Shown: piece after piece, positions 14,511 through 21,815 of the stretch
Layout: every line of letters begins with the position of its first letter
Position numbering within the stretch: position 1 is the stretch's first letter
Source of the DNA: a virus
IMG/VR virus record: IMGVR_UViG_3300050821_009233
Location: 1 to 38,118 of that record
Reading direction: 5' to 3' (one strand)
DNA length: 38,118 nt
Position numbers and translations under genes: made by a program
Notes under the pieces: generated by a model
The model's input: the letters and a program-made list of their open reading frames with translations, nothing else
The model's database searches: none
What the model was told of the DNA's origin: nothing

Positions 14511-15452
14511 CTAAACCACCTTCGAGTGATCCTTGTACTGCTTGATCACCGCCAGCACGCGCTTGGGCAACCGCTCCGACAATTCGCGCTCATAGGTGTA
14601 ATCGCCCAGCGTTTCCTTGGTGAGCTCGCCGGCAGAGGTCGGATAGCTGTAGAGGCTGGCGGCCAGCAAAGCACACGCGTCCTGCAAGTCTTCGGGGATC
14701 GTGTTAAAGCCGGCCGTGTACTGCACGCGCACATTCAAGCTGCCGCGCGGCAAGTTGACGCCTGGATAGAGATCCCCGACCGAAACCGTGTTGGGCATCC
14801 AACCCGTCGAAAGAACTTGCGAGAGCGGATTGGCGAACCTCAGCTCTCCCGTCTCGGGAACGATGTCGTAATAGTTGAGGTCGGTCGTGTGCAGGTTTAG
14901 CTGCGCTGCCGTCTGCAAACAGGCTTGCGCGCCAATGAGCGGGTTAAGATCAGCCGAGGCCCATTTCTGATAGCCGCCGATCACGTTGGCAGACCAGCCA
15001 GCGCCAAGGGCGACGATGGCGGCCGCTACTAGCGCAATCGTGGGATAGACGGCCCAGGTGATCGAGTTATCGACGATCTTGACGCCCGAGGCAAAGCGCG
15101 TCAGGCGCAGGCCTGTGGTGGCCACCGGGACATCGACGCCCGTATTCTGCTGCGTCCCTACCAGCGCCCGTGAGTTAGTGGCGTTGTCGCTGTTGACGAC
15201 GCTCAGCACGGACGTGGGCGACATCGCCACGCGGTCCACGCTCAAGACCGGAAACTGCCGCAAGAGCAGCGTCCCGCCGCCGTCGCTGTCGTAGCGCTCG
15301 TCATAGGCCGTGACGCCAAAGGTGCGCTTGCAGTAGCGTTCGATCATCCTTGACGCGGCCGTGATCTTGGACTGGATGACCGTGTTCTGGGAAGTATCGA
15401 GCAGGTTTGGAAAAGCGTCGAGGGCTCGATTGAGGCTGACCAGGTCGGCCAT
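14511..15452 (-). CDS. Head-tail connector protein (HK97 gp6 / SPP1 gp15-like) with central insertion
   Basis: A 313-residue protein. The N-terminus (about 25-70) contains SKITAASRMIERYCKRTFGV followed by ERYDSDGGGTLLLRQFPVLS, the classic connector pattern (helix with a bulky RTF motif, then a Gly turn and yPv strand). The C-terminus (about 238-313) has VRVQYTAGFNTIPEDLQDA, a helix, and a final helix LPKRVLAVIKQYKDH, also typical. About 100 extra residues lie between, including a Val/Ala-rich stretch (about 140-155). Usual family length is 100-200, so this is an expanded version. The protein would form the ring between portal and head closure protein. Confidence 0.85.
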   Translation of the reverse strand: MADLVSLNRALDAFPNLLDTSQNTVIQSKITAASRMIERYCKRTFGVTAYDERYDSDGGGTLLLRQFPVLSVDRVAMSPTSVLSVVNSDNATNSRALVGTQQNTGVDVPVATTGLRLTRFASGVKIVDNSITWAVYPTIALVAAAIVALGAGWSANVIGGYQKWASADLNPLIGAQACLQTAAQLNLHTTDLNYYDIVPETGELRFANPLSQVLSTGWMPNTVSVGDLYPGVNLPRGSLNVRVQYTAGFNTIPEDLQDACALLAASLYSYPTSAGELTKETLGDYTYERELSERLPKRVLAVIKQYKDHSKVV

Positions 15453-15453
15453 G

Positions 15454-15780
15454 TTAAACCCAGATGATCGTGATGTCGGCCGCGGTGCCGGCCGCCAGCG
15501 CGTAGCCCAGGCCGTTTACGGTTGCGATGTCAAAGAACAGCGTGGTGACAAGCGAGGTCGTATCGATGACGCAGATGGGGTTTGTCGTTCCGCCCAGCGC
15601 GTCGTCGTACAGGGTGAGGATGTTGCTCGTGGCGCCCTTGCTATTGATCGAGACCGCATGCAGAAAAGCAGGGGACGCCTTGAGATTGACGGCCGCTTGC
15701 AGCGCCGCTTTGTGCGTGAAGGTAAACGGCCCCTCCAGGACGCTGATTCCATTCACGTTGGGGGCAAGCGGTGTGGCCAT
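15454..15780 (-). CDS. Small probable capsid-associated protein
   Basis: A 108-residue beta-rich protein. It contains EGPFTFTHKAALQAAVNLKA near the N-terminus and SINSKGATSNILTLYDDALG in the middle, and ends in ITIIWV. A short strand-turn repertoire without Cys pairs or membrane span suits a virion surface protein. It ends 1 nt before the connector start and so belongs to the head operon. The IIW ending resembles the 175-residue protein at 12258. No family was recognised. Confidence 0.6.
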   Translation of the reverse strand: MATPLAPNVNGISVLEGPFTFTHKAALQAAVNLKASPAFLHAVSINSKGATSNILTLYDDALGGTTNPICVIDTTSLVTTLFFDIATVNGLGYALAAGTAADITIIWV

Positions 15781-15850
15781 GACTCCGGATCCTCACGCCA
15801 GGAATGGCGATAGCCGCGGCCAACGCCAAGAACAGCGATGTACGATCGAG

Positions 15851-16324
15851 CTACTGAGTGAATCCGTAAGCCACGACCGAGGCATTCGTGTTGCCCGACC
15901 CAAAACTAGGACAGGTCACCACAATATTGGTGTTCGTCGCGGAACTAGGGATCGGCGTAGGGAAGCGCACGGAGTAAACGGCATTCGTCGAGGCCGTCCC
16001 AAAGGCGGGCGCGGCAGCACCGGCAGCGATCGGCACTTCGTATTTCAGCGTGTTGGTTATGCCGGTGACGGTGACCTCAATCACCGAGGCGCCGGTAGCA
16101 CCTCCGCCGCTGATGTCGAAGCCCTCGATATAAGTCAGCTTGCTGGTAGCTCCCGTGAGCGTCGCGGCATTCGACTGCGCGGCGCCGGCAGCATTGACGA
16201 CTTGCAAGGTGACCGTGCCCACGGCCTGCGTCTGCGTCAGGCTCTTGCCGCGGTTGACGAAGGTGGCAAGGATGCCGAGCGCGAGGAGGCACAGGACAAA
16301 CAGCGGGAACGGGAAACGTTTCAT
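15851..16324 (-). CDS. Protein with N-terminal hydrophobic signal/anchor, unknown function
   Basis: A 157-residue protein. Residues 1-22 (MKRFPFPLFVLCLLALGILA) form a basic plus hydrophobic signal-peptide-like segment. The rest is a Thr/Ala/Gly-rich beta domain (about 35-157) with VGTVTLQVVNAAGAAQS near its start. A membrane or secreted protein within the head operon is unusual. It could be a superinfection or surface protein, or the segment may be a hydrophobic structural helix. It is preceded by a normal spacer of about 50 nt. No family was recognised. Confidence 0.6.
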   Translation of the reverse strand: MKRFPFPLFVLCLLALGILATFVNRGKSLTQTQAVGTVTLQVVNAAGAAQSNAATLTGATSKLTYIEGFDISGGGATGASVIEVTVTGITNTLKYEVPIAAGAAAPAFGTASTNAVYSVRFPTPIPSSATNTNIVVTCPSFGSGNTNASVVAYGFTQ

Positions 16325-16377
16325 GGCGGAAAATTCCTCAATTACTGGCGAACAAATCAGTTGCCGGCAGATGTGTT

Positions 16378-16788
16378 TCAGGAAGGCTGGCGGGTCGCTT
16401 CGCGGATGCGCCGCTTCTCGCGTTCCTCGGCCAGGCGTTTAAGGTAGACGACGTGATCTTCAACGAGCTTCTGGACGCGGAGGGCTTCCTCGGTGCTGTA
16501 CGCCCGATGCTCGTTGGCGTACTCATGCTGGCCCATCTCGTTGCGGTAGGGCTTGGCGTGCGAGGTGCACTTCCACTTGCGGCCGCTTGGTGATCGCTCC
16601 CAGCCGCATTCCTCGAGATAAAGCCCATCCTTGCTCAGCGGCGCCTCGGGCTCGGGTTCCGGCTCGGCCGCGGCCGCTTTCTTGCCCTTACCTTTGCCCT
16701 TGGCTTTGGGCTTCTCATCCGCCTCGGTTTCTTCCGCGGCGGTTTCTTCCTCGGTTTCGTCGAGGACGTCAGTCGTCGATTCGGCCAT
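16378..16788 (-). CDS. Hypothetical head-region protein, paralogue of its upstream neighbour
   Basis: A 136-residue protein. Residues 1-50 are an acidic then Lys/Ala/Glu-Pro low-complexity tail. Residues about 53-136 form a compact domain: LYLEECGW, then RKWKCTS, then YSTEEALRVQKL. The same skeleton (L-x3-GW, W-x-C/D, Y-S/T-x-E-D/E-A-x3-Q) occurs in the gene just upstream (16769-17086), so the pair look like tandem duplicates. The two genes overlap by 20 nt. Function is unknown; position in the capsid block suggests a head or assembly role. Confidence 0.65.
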   Translation of the reverse strand: MAESTTDVLDETEEETAAEETEADEKPKAKGKGKGKKAAAAEPEPEPEAPLSKDGLYLEECGWERSPSGRKWKCTSHAKPYRNEMGQHEYANEHRAYSTEEALRVQKLVEDHVVYLKRLAEEREKRRIREATRQPS

Positions 16789-17086
16789 CGTTGTTCCTTT
16801 GAGTCTGGATCTGGACCGCGTCTTCCAGCGTGTAGTACCACTTGTCGGCGGTCACATGAAGTTGGTGAATCTGGCGGAGCTGCTTGTTGATCATGTCCTG
16901 GCGGATGAATTTAAGCTCCGGCTTCTTGCCTGTCGTGGGATCCAACCACCGCTTTTTCGGCGTGGGGCAGTCTTCCTTTTCCGCCTTCGTCCAGCCGTGA
17001 GAGAGCAGGAACGGCTCCGCCTCGGCGATATCGAAATCGCCATCTTCATCCCTGACGGGGGCAGCTGCTTTTACGGCCGTGGTCAT
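16769..17086 (-). CDS. Hypothetical head-region protein, paralogue of its downstream neighbour
   Basis: A 105-residue protein with PFLLSHGW (about 25-32), KRWLDPTTG (about 45-53) and YYTLEDAVQIQTQ (about 84-96). These align by eye with the domain in the next gene, but without its acidic, Lys-rich N-terminal tail. It overlaps that gene by 20 nt and is preceded by the intergenic hairpin at 17100-17135. No metal or catalytic motif is visible. Function is unknown. Confidence 0.65.
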   Translation of the reverse strand: MTTAVKAAAPVRDEDGDFDIAEAEPFLLSHGWTKAEKEDCPTPKKRWLDPTTGKKPELKFIRQDMINKQLRQIHQLHVTADKWYYTLEDAVQIQTQRNNDGRIDD

Positions 17087-17099
17087 GAAAGTGATTCCT

Positions 17100-17135
17100 A
17101 GCGCCCGGGGGCCTGGGCGAGCTCCCCCGAGCGCT
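17100..17135 (-). other. Intergenic hairpin downstream of the decoration gene
   Basis: AGCGCCCGGGGG (from 17100) pairs with CCCCCGAGCGCT (to 17135) with one mismatch, giving about 11 base pairs around a 12-nt loop. There is no U-run after it on the minus strand, so it is not a classical terminator. It shares the flank GCCTTGCAGCGC (minus strand) with the hairpin at 17661. Confidence 0.6.
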
Positions 17136-17153
17136 GCAAGGCAGATTCGAGGG

Positions 17154-17627
17154 TTAGTTGGCGTCCGCGATCGTCTGGATGACGGCCGCCACTTCCTTGC
17201 CGCTGGCCAGAACTTCCGGACGGAAGCGGCCGATCGAGGCGTAGGCGGTGACTGCGATCAAAACGGCATTCGTGCCCACGATGAGCTGGCCGCGGATGAA
17301 GCGGTAGTAAGTGACGCCCGACGTCGCCGGCTGGGTGCCGACGTCTTCCGCCGTGGCGCCGACCTTGGCCACCTTGTTGGCAGTCGTGATCTGGGTGATT
17401 TGCTTGCCGGTCAGGAGCGTCCAGCCGCTGGTGCCGTTGACGGAGCCCTGGAGCTGGAAGTCCACGGTACCCGCACCGCCGACGGCGCCGACTTGCACCG
17501 TGTAGAGGATGCGCGAGAAGAAGAGCATGTCCACGGCGTTCATGGTGACCGTGGCCGCGGCCTGGCTGACCGGGTCGAGCTTATCGACCAGGCACAGGCT
17601 GTTCGAGAGTTGAAAACCGATGAACAT
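17154..17627 (-). CDS. Probable capsid decoration / head protein
   Basis: A 157-residue beta-rich protein immediately downstream of the major capsid gene in transcription order. Residues about 30-75 carry VDMLFFSRILYTVQVGAVGG, then VDFQLQGSVNGTSGWTLL. This matches a strand pattern (fxVqtG.....-f-lqeS.dg..W) that I associate with small capsid-associated beta-sandwich proteins of tailed phages. It lies between two intergenic hairpins, suggesting its mRNA segment is separately stabilised or processed. The assignment to decoration is from position and pattern, not from a recognised family. Confidence 0.6.
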   Translation of the reverse strand: MFIGFQLSNSLCLVDKLDPVSQAAATVTMNAVDMLFFSRILYTVQVGAVGGAGTVDFQLQGSVNGTSGWTLLTGKQITQITTANKVAKVGATAEDVGTQPATSGVTYYRFIRGQLIVGTNAVLIAVTAYASIGRFRPEVLASGKEVAAVIQTIADAN

Positions 17628-17660
17628 GGGCGTCTCTCAGAGGTGAGCAGGAAGGGCGAA

Positions 17661-17687
17661 CAGCGCCCGGCACAATGCCGGGCGCTG
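17661..17687 (-). other. Perfect 12-bp intergenic hairpin after the capsid gene
   Basis: CAGCGCCCGGCA (17661-17672), loop of 3 nt, TGCCGGGCGCTG (17676-17687). It begins 9 nt past the capsid stop on the minus strand and lacks a U-run. It could slow or partly end transcription or protect the 3' end of the capsid mRNA. The role is inferred. Confidence 0.7.
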
Positions 17688-17696
17688 CAAGGCGAT

Positions 17697-19214
17697 TTAC
17701 TGGAGGATGACGAAGGGGCTGACAGTCGTGGAGCCGTCCGCAAGTGTGATGGCGTTGTCGAGCCAGGGCTGGCCATCGACGCGCTTGATGCACCTCCAGG
17801 CAAACTGATTGGTGCCGAAGAAGGCGTGCATGCTGGTATCGATCTGCACGTTTTGGCGATCGCCGATCAGGTAGTACTGGAAGTCGGCCAGCATAACGTC
17901 GCCCTTGCCACCCAGCGCGCCCACCTTCTCGGTGAAGATGATCGGCAGGCCGAACAGGGTGACCGGCAGCGACTGAGCGGCGCCGCCCATGCTCTGCTGG
18001 TTGGGGATCCAGACCACGCGGCCCGCGGCGTCGGCCAACTGGACCAACTGCGGAATCAAGGTCTGGCTCATGATCCAGACCGCCGAGCCCATCGAGCTGA
18101 TGAGCAGCTTCGAGAGCATGACCGCGGCGTCGACCAGCTTGAAGCTGTTCGCCACCGAGCGATTGACCACGATCGAGGCCGGGGCGTTGAGGATGCCGAG
18201 CGGCTTGCCGGCACCGGTTCCCTGGATGAAGGCGTAATCCTCGTAGAAGCCGAGGGCCTTGCCGAAGAGCGTGGTGATCACCGCGTCGAGGGTGACCGCG
18301 TTGTCCGCCAGCAAGGTCATGCTGGACTTCGAGAGCAAGCTCAGCTCGTGTGCGATCAGCTCGACTTGTTTGAACTGCGGCTCGAATTCCGGGCGGGTTT
18401 GCGCTTCCTCCACCCACTGCCCCACCACGCCGGCATAGAACGGGGAAACCCCGGCGCCGTAGTTGGTGGTCACGTCGAGGGTCGGGATATGCACCGAACG
18501 CGCGCCCATCGGGATGATGCGGGCGCGGGGACGGACTACCGCGTTCTGTCCAGCGATCTGCTGGAGCTGCATGTAGAACTCGGTCGGCACCAGGAAACCG
18601 CCGGTCGTACCGGCGCCTTCCGCGAGCGGCGTCTTCGAGACCAGGAGGCCGCCGAGGTCTTTGGTGTCGTCGGAGAGCTGGCCGTGGTTCCAGTCCTTGG
18701 CAATCTGGGCTTCGAGGTCCTTGGAGGGGTGATAGGCGTACTCGATGGCCTGCTTGAGGAATTTCCCCATGCCGATGCCGCTGGAGTAGTACTCCCCGCG
18801 GTACACCAGCGCATCGTCGGCACCTTTGACGAAGTGGCCGGACATGCCGCGATCGACCAGGCGGCCGGCCTGGGCGCTGTTCACGCCGAGCAGGTTCTTG
18901 ACGCGATTGGCGTAGGCTTCCTGGGCGGCGTCCTTGGCCTTCAGGATGTCGTCGAGGGCTTCCTTGGTGGAATCGCCCATTTGCTGGCCGAGCCCCTTCA
19001 GGAGCTTCTTGACGGCCTTGTTCATGAGCTTGCGCTCGGGGGATTCGGCTTCGAGCGCTTTCTGCTGCTCGATCAGGTCCTTGGCTTCCTTCTTGGGGAC
19101 CTTGATGACTTCCCCGGCAGCGTGGCCCTGGAAAGGCTCGGCGAGCTTGAGCCACAGAGCCTTGTCCTTTTTCTTTTGCTTGGTCTTGGGTTCTTGTTCG
19201 ATGACCTTGGGCAT
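17697..19214 (-). CDS. HK97-family major capsid protein
   Basis: From ATG 19212-19214 the product has 505 residues; TTG 19244 would add ten. Residues about 1-110 are charged, Lys-rich and helical, with a Pro-rich Lys start, and would act as the scaffolding delta domain removed by the prohead protease. The capsid domain begins about residue 180 with the GTTGGFLVPTEFY motif that marks the start of the HK97 fold. Further along are EEAQTRPEFEPQFKQVELIA, the GTGAGKPLGILN loop (about 320-331) and ADFQYYLIGDRQ near the C-terminus, all typical of phage_capsid (PF05065). Its neighbours are the protease upstream and a decoration-type protein downstream. The size is larger than average for the family because of the long delta domain. 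Confidence 0.93.
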   Translation of the reverse strand: MPKVIEQEPKTKQKKKDKALWLKLAEPFQGHAAGEVIKVPKKEAKDLIEQQKALEAESPERKLMNKAVKKLLKGLGQQMGDSTKEALDDILKAKDAAQEAYANRVKNLLGVNSAQAGRLVDRGMSGHFVKGADDALVYRGEYYSSGIGMGKFLKQAIEYAYHPSKDLEAQIAKDWNHGQLSDDTKDLGGLLVSKTPLAEGAGTTGGFLVPTEFYMQLQQIAGQNAVVRPRARIIPMGARSVHIPTLDVTTNYGAGVSPFYAGVVGQWVEEAQTRPEFEPQFKQVELIAHELSLLSKSSMTLLADNAVTLDAVITTLFGKALGFYEDYAFIQGTGAGKPLGILNAPASIVVNRSVANSFKLVDAAVMLSKLLISSMGSAVWIMSQTLIPQLVQLADAAGRVVWIPNQQSMGGAAQSLPVTLFGLPIIFTEKVGALGGKGDVMLADFQYYLIGDRQNVQIDTSMHAFFGTNQFAWRCIKRVDGQPWLDNAITLADGSTTVSPFVILQ

Positions 19215-19556
19215 GGTTGGTCTCAGATTGGAAAAAGGGGACAACGGTTGACGGGGAGCAGGCGCTCCGCAATAACGGCCGATGTGATTGCCGCACCGTC
19301 CTAGCTGCTGCCCCGACCCCCGGCGTCCGCCTGGTCGGTAGCTACAGCCCCCAGAGGAAGGGCTTCACAGATTCTTTTGAGGCGGCCTGGTGGGAATCGA
19401 ACCCACAATCTCCGGGCATACCCGGCGCTTTGCCGTTCAGCTACAGGCTGCTTTTGATCGCTGCTTCCCTCACCCCTGCGACCAAACCAGGCTTTGCAGG
19501 GCTACGAACGCCTGGCTCGCGTGCCTACTTGGGAAGCTGTGGCACGGTATGAGTCG
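19215..19556 (-). other. Noncoding gap between prohead protease and major capsid genes
   Basis: No convincing ORF on either strand fits this 342-nt stretch. It holds the tRNA-like gene at 19381-19451. The rest (19452-19556 and 19215-19380) shows no clear promoter box, terminator or repeat that I could find. It may hold a separate promoter for the highly expressed capsid gene. Confidence 0.5.
19381..19451 (-). tRNA. tRNA-like gene with shortened anticodon arm; isotype undetermined
   Basis: On the minus strand, positions 19450 to 19382 form a 7-bp acceptor (CAGCCTG with CAGGCCG, one mismatch). A D-arm with GG follows, then a T-arm GTGGG-TTCGATT-CCCAC, and C at the discriminator position. The base before the acceptor is G (19451) opposite this C, as in tRNA-His. 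The anticodon arm is CCGGG-TATG-CCCGG, or CCGG with a 6-nt loop GTATGC. It lacks the normal 7-nt loop, so no anticodon can be assigned. CCA is not encoded. The whole is about 70 nt, about 3 short of normal. It may be a degenerate phage tRNA or a tRNA mimic. Confidence 0.6.
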
Positions 19557-20282
19557 TTACACGCCGCCCTTGGCGAGATGGACGGCTTCTTTGACTGTTT
19601 CCGGAATCGTCGCGCAAATCTGCTCGGCGATCTGCTTGCGCATGCGCTTCAGGTTTTTCTTGTCGAGGACGGACTTGCGCAAGGTATCCTCACTCAAGAT
19701 CGTGTAGACCTTGGCCGGCCGCACTTCCTCCAGGCCCAGCTCCTTGGCGAAGTCGGGGGAAAGGGAAATGGCCTTGGTCTGTAGGGCGCGGGTCAGCGCC
19801 TCTTGATTGCAGCCCACGTCGCACATGCTGTATTCCACGACCTTGGCTTTGCGGTGGATGCAGTGCGCTTCTTTCCAGGCGGGATGCTCGTTGAGTTCTT
19901 TTTGCGTGGGCGCGCCGGACAGCCCTTTTTCAGCGAGGAAGCCAATGCTCCACGCCTTCATGAACTCGCCCTTGGCCAGTTGCCAGCATTCCTCGCCGCG
20001 CTGGGTTGGAGCAAAGATTGTCTTGGCGAGCCAGCCGTTGCCCTCTCGCCTTACCCAGAGGTTCTTGCCGATGGCGGGCTGGTCGTACTTGTGCGCCCAG
20101 AGGACGATGGCATTCTGGCGGTATTCGGAGAAGTCGAGCCCATCGGGGAGGACAACCTCTTTCTCGCGGTCCACGGCGTCGGTGGTGATGTAGTGAACGA
20201 CGGAGCGTTCCTGTTCGTCCACGCGCGCTTTGGCGGAGACACAGGCTCGGATGATGAGCTGACTGCGGTCAATGTCGGGCAT
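19557..20282 (-). CDS. HK97-family prohead protease
   Basis: A 241-residue protein with the prohead protease (peptidase S78-type) signatures. The catalytic His is in LWAHKYDQPAIG (His64), the catalytic Ser is in KAWSIGFL (Ser112), and early strands include VVHYITTDAVDREKEVVLP. The enzyme cleaves the scaffolding domain of the capsid protein during head maturation. The extra helical C-terminus (about 205-241, KNLKRMRKQIAEQI) is common in versions encoded separately from the capsid. It precedes the major capsid gene, separated by a tRNA-like gene. The catalytic His and Ser are both intact. Confidence 0.92.
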   Translation of the reverse strand: MPDIDRSQLIIRACVSAKARVDEQERSVVHYITTDAVDREKEVVLPDGLDFSEYRQNAIVLWAHKYDQPAIGKNLWVRREGNGWLAKTIFAPTQRGEECWQLAKGEFMKAWSIGFLAEKGLSGAPTQKELNEHPAWKEAHCIHRKAKVVEYSMCDVGCNQEALTRALQTKAISLSPDFAKELGLEEVRPAKVYTILSEDTLRKSVLDKKNLKRMRKQIAEQICATIPETVKEAVHLAKGGV

Positions 20283-20379
20283 GGGCGGTCCGGAGCTGAT
20301 CTTGAAAGGTCAGTCGTGTTGCTGGGAGGCATGCTACCCCAGAGCTGGGGTACGGCGTCAAATCGATGGGAGAAAAAAG

Positions 20380-20706
20380 TTACTCGACGATTGTCGGCGT
20401 GTCGGCTTCTTGCAAGGGCTCAAGGCTTTTCTGATTGTCGCTTTCCCGGAATTTGCGCACGAATTCTGTTCCGCAGCGTGGGCAAATGCGCGTGCCGTCC
20501 TCGGCTACGCCGTTGCAAAGGTTGCGCGTCAGATTCCAGTTAAAAATGTGCTCGCACTTCTCGCAGATGTAAAAGGAGCCGATTTGCGGATCATTTTGCG
20601 CGGGCTTCTGGCATTGGTGCTTTTCGCCTACATACCAGGGCTCGTTGCACGAAGCGCAGACGATGGGATAACCGCACATGGTTTGCGGCTTCTTTTCATC
20701 ACTCAT
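20380..20706 (-). CDS. Zinc-ribbon-like Cys-pair protein
   Basis: A 108-residue product from ATG 20704-20706; an upstream in-frame start at 20736 would add ten residues but overlaps the previous gene. Cys pairs CASC (about 17-20), CEKC (about 48-51) and CPRC (about 75-78), plus single Cys and His residues, suggest one or two zinc sites. The middle contains HIFNWNLTRN. The ATG overlaps the upstream stop by 8 nt. It is the last gene before the 97-nt spacer ahead of the prohead protease. Function is unknown, perhaps nucleic-acid binding. Confidence 0.65.
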   Translation of the reverse strand: MSDEKKPQTMCGYPIVCASCNEPWYVGEKHQCQKPAQNDPQIGSFYICEKCEHIFNWNLTRNLCNGVAEDGTRICPRCGTEFVRKFRESDNQKSLEPLQEADTPTIVE

Positions 20707-20923
20707 GCAGCACCCAGTGTTCATGCGGACCGCCATGCCAGCTTTCCACTATTTTTAGCCGGCCTCTGTGCACCGTGGCGATGTGTGCCCATCTTCCCGG
20801 CCCATTGTCAAAGGCTGCTTCAGCGTCCGCGATGGATGGAAAAGAGCCAACATAATCGCCCATGCCCCCTTCAGGGAAATAAGGATCGTCGCCGGCGAAC
20901 AGAAAGAACAAGGGATGCAGCAT
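20699..20923 (-). CDS. Small hypothetical protein
   Basis: A 74-residue product starting at ATG 20921-20923, which overlaps the previous gene's stop by one base (TGATG). The frame is open further upstream, but that part is inside another gene. The sequence begins MLHPLFFLFAGDDPYFPEGG and has a compact domain with SFPSIADAEAAFDNGPGRW and several aromatic and His residues near the end (WHGGPHEHWVLH). It might be a small nucleic-acid- or ligand-binding module. No family was recognised. Confidence 0.55.
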   Translation of the reverse strand: MLHPLFFLFAGDDPYFPEGGMGDYVGSFPSIADAEAAFDNGPGRWAHIATVHRGRLKIVESWHGGPHEHWVLHE

Positions 20924-21468
20924 CACCGCTCCACAATCTGAAACTGCCACAAGGGCAAGCAAGGCGGCAGCTCGCCGGCATAATAATCCTCGCGCCCCAA
21001 CTTGTCGCGGAGATTTTGCAAGGCCCGCCGGCGGCAGACCCAGCTTTGCGTGGGGCAGGTGGCCGTCTCGACCAGTCCCCAGACCTGGCAGAGCTGTTGC
21101 GTCTGACAGAGCATTTGGCGCAAGGCGTCTTGATGGCACAAGGCGACTTCTAGGCGTGATTCGAGCATGCGCTGGTAGGCTTCGTTCAGCTCGCGGGCCG
21201 CGTTCACTCTGTAGCCACCTATCTCCACCCTGACGGGGTTGGGGAAGAGCTGAGCATCCGACAAGGGCGGCGCCTCGCGCAATTCTCTACAGTGCCGGCG
21301 CACGTAGCCCAGCTCGGAGCGGTAGTCATCGATCCAGCGCTCGTGCGGTCCTACTACCTCCAGGCGCAGGGCGGCATCTTTCAAAGCTGCCCAGGCGGCC
21401 GGCGGGGCTGTGTGCGGGACGGACGGGATCAGGGGCGAGAAGATCAAGACCAAGGTGAGAAGGTACAT
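20923..21468 (-). CDS. Secreted or membrane-anchored helical protein, unknown function
   Basis: A 181-residue protein with an N-terminal signal or anchor (residues 1-27, MYLLTLVLIFSPLIPS). A helical region with Arg and Glu follows (ELGYVRRHCRELREA near 52-66), and several Cys lie around 110-145. There are no catalytic motifs. The arrangement (helical exported domain after a short anchor) recalls planctomycete cell-envelope proteins and phage spanin-like proteins, but neither is established. Three or more Cys in an exported region suggest disulphides. It starts 14 nt after the previous gene. Function is unknown. Confidence 0.6.
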   Translation of the reverse strand: MYLLTLVLIFSPLIPSVPHTAPPAAWAALKDAALRLEVVGPHERWIDDYRSELGYVRRHCRELREAPPLSDAQLFPNPVRVEIGGYRVNAARELNEAYQRMLESRLEVALCHQDALRQMLCQTQQLCQVWGLVETATCPTQSWVCRRRALQNLRDKLGREDYYAGELPPCLPLWQFQIVER

Positions 21469-21482
21469 GGGCGGTGAACCTG

Positions 21483-21806
21483 TTAGAAGAATTCGCGGAA
21501 TTTGACTTCAGGCTTTTCGGGGCAGACGTGCACCCCGATGGTGATAGGAAGTTCCGGGTAAGTGTCGCTGAATATACGCGACTCAAAAGACTCATGCACG
21601 ACGCGCAGCAATAATTCGTTTGTTTTCTCGTCGATCATCCAGCCATCCCAAAGTGCGGTCGGAGGTAAACCCTTCTTGATCTCGGTTATGCGCTCTTCGA
21701 GGATGTATGCAAGGAATTGACCAGGCAGGCGCACGACGGCGTGCCGGCCTTCGCTATTAAGCCGCTCGCGGCGTTCTTCAGCGCTCTCGTACCCCTGAAG
21801 GGCCAT
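21483..21806 (-). CDS. Small hypothetical protein
   Basis: A 107-residue protein with an N-terminal charged helix (ESAEERRERLNSEGRHAVV), a helix around LAYILEERITEIKKG and a C-terminal strand-rich region (ITIGVHVCPEKPEVKF). It has neither signal peptide nor metal pair. It starts 9 nt after the upstream gene and belongs to the accessory cluster. No family was recognised. Confidence 0.6.
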   Translation of the reverse strand: MALQGYESAEERRERLNSEGRHAVVRLPGQFLAYILEERITEIKKGLPPTALWDGWMIDEKTNELLLRVVHESFESRIFSDTYPELPITIGVHVCPEKPEVKFREFF

Positions 21807-21815
21807 GCCGCATCC

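Noticed and set aside
17581-19296. Second minus-strand 571-codon frame over the capsid gene
   Set aside because: It is another frame of the capsid gene, with Arg/Gln/Pro-rich low-information sequence and no domain; the 505-residue frame carries the HK97 motifs.
17079-19304. Plus-strand 741-codon open frame opposite the major capsid gene
   Set aside because: It is fully antisense to the capsid and decoration genes, is rich in Arg/Gly/Leu/Val/His/Asp from GC-rich third positions, and has no ribosome site or recognisable domain. It is a shadow of the real capsid frame.
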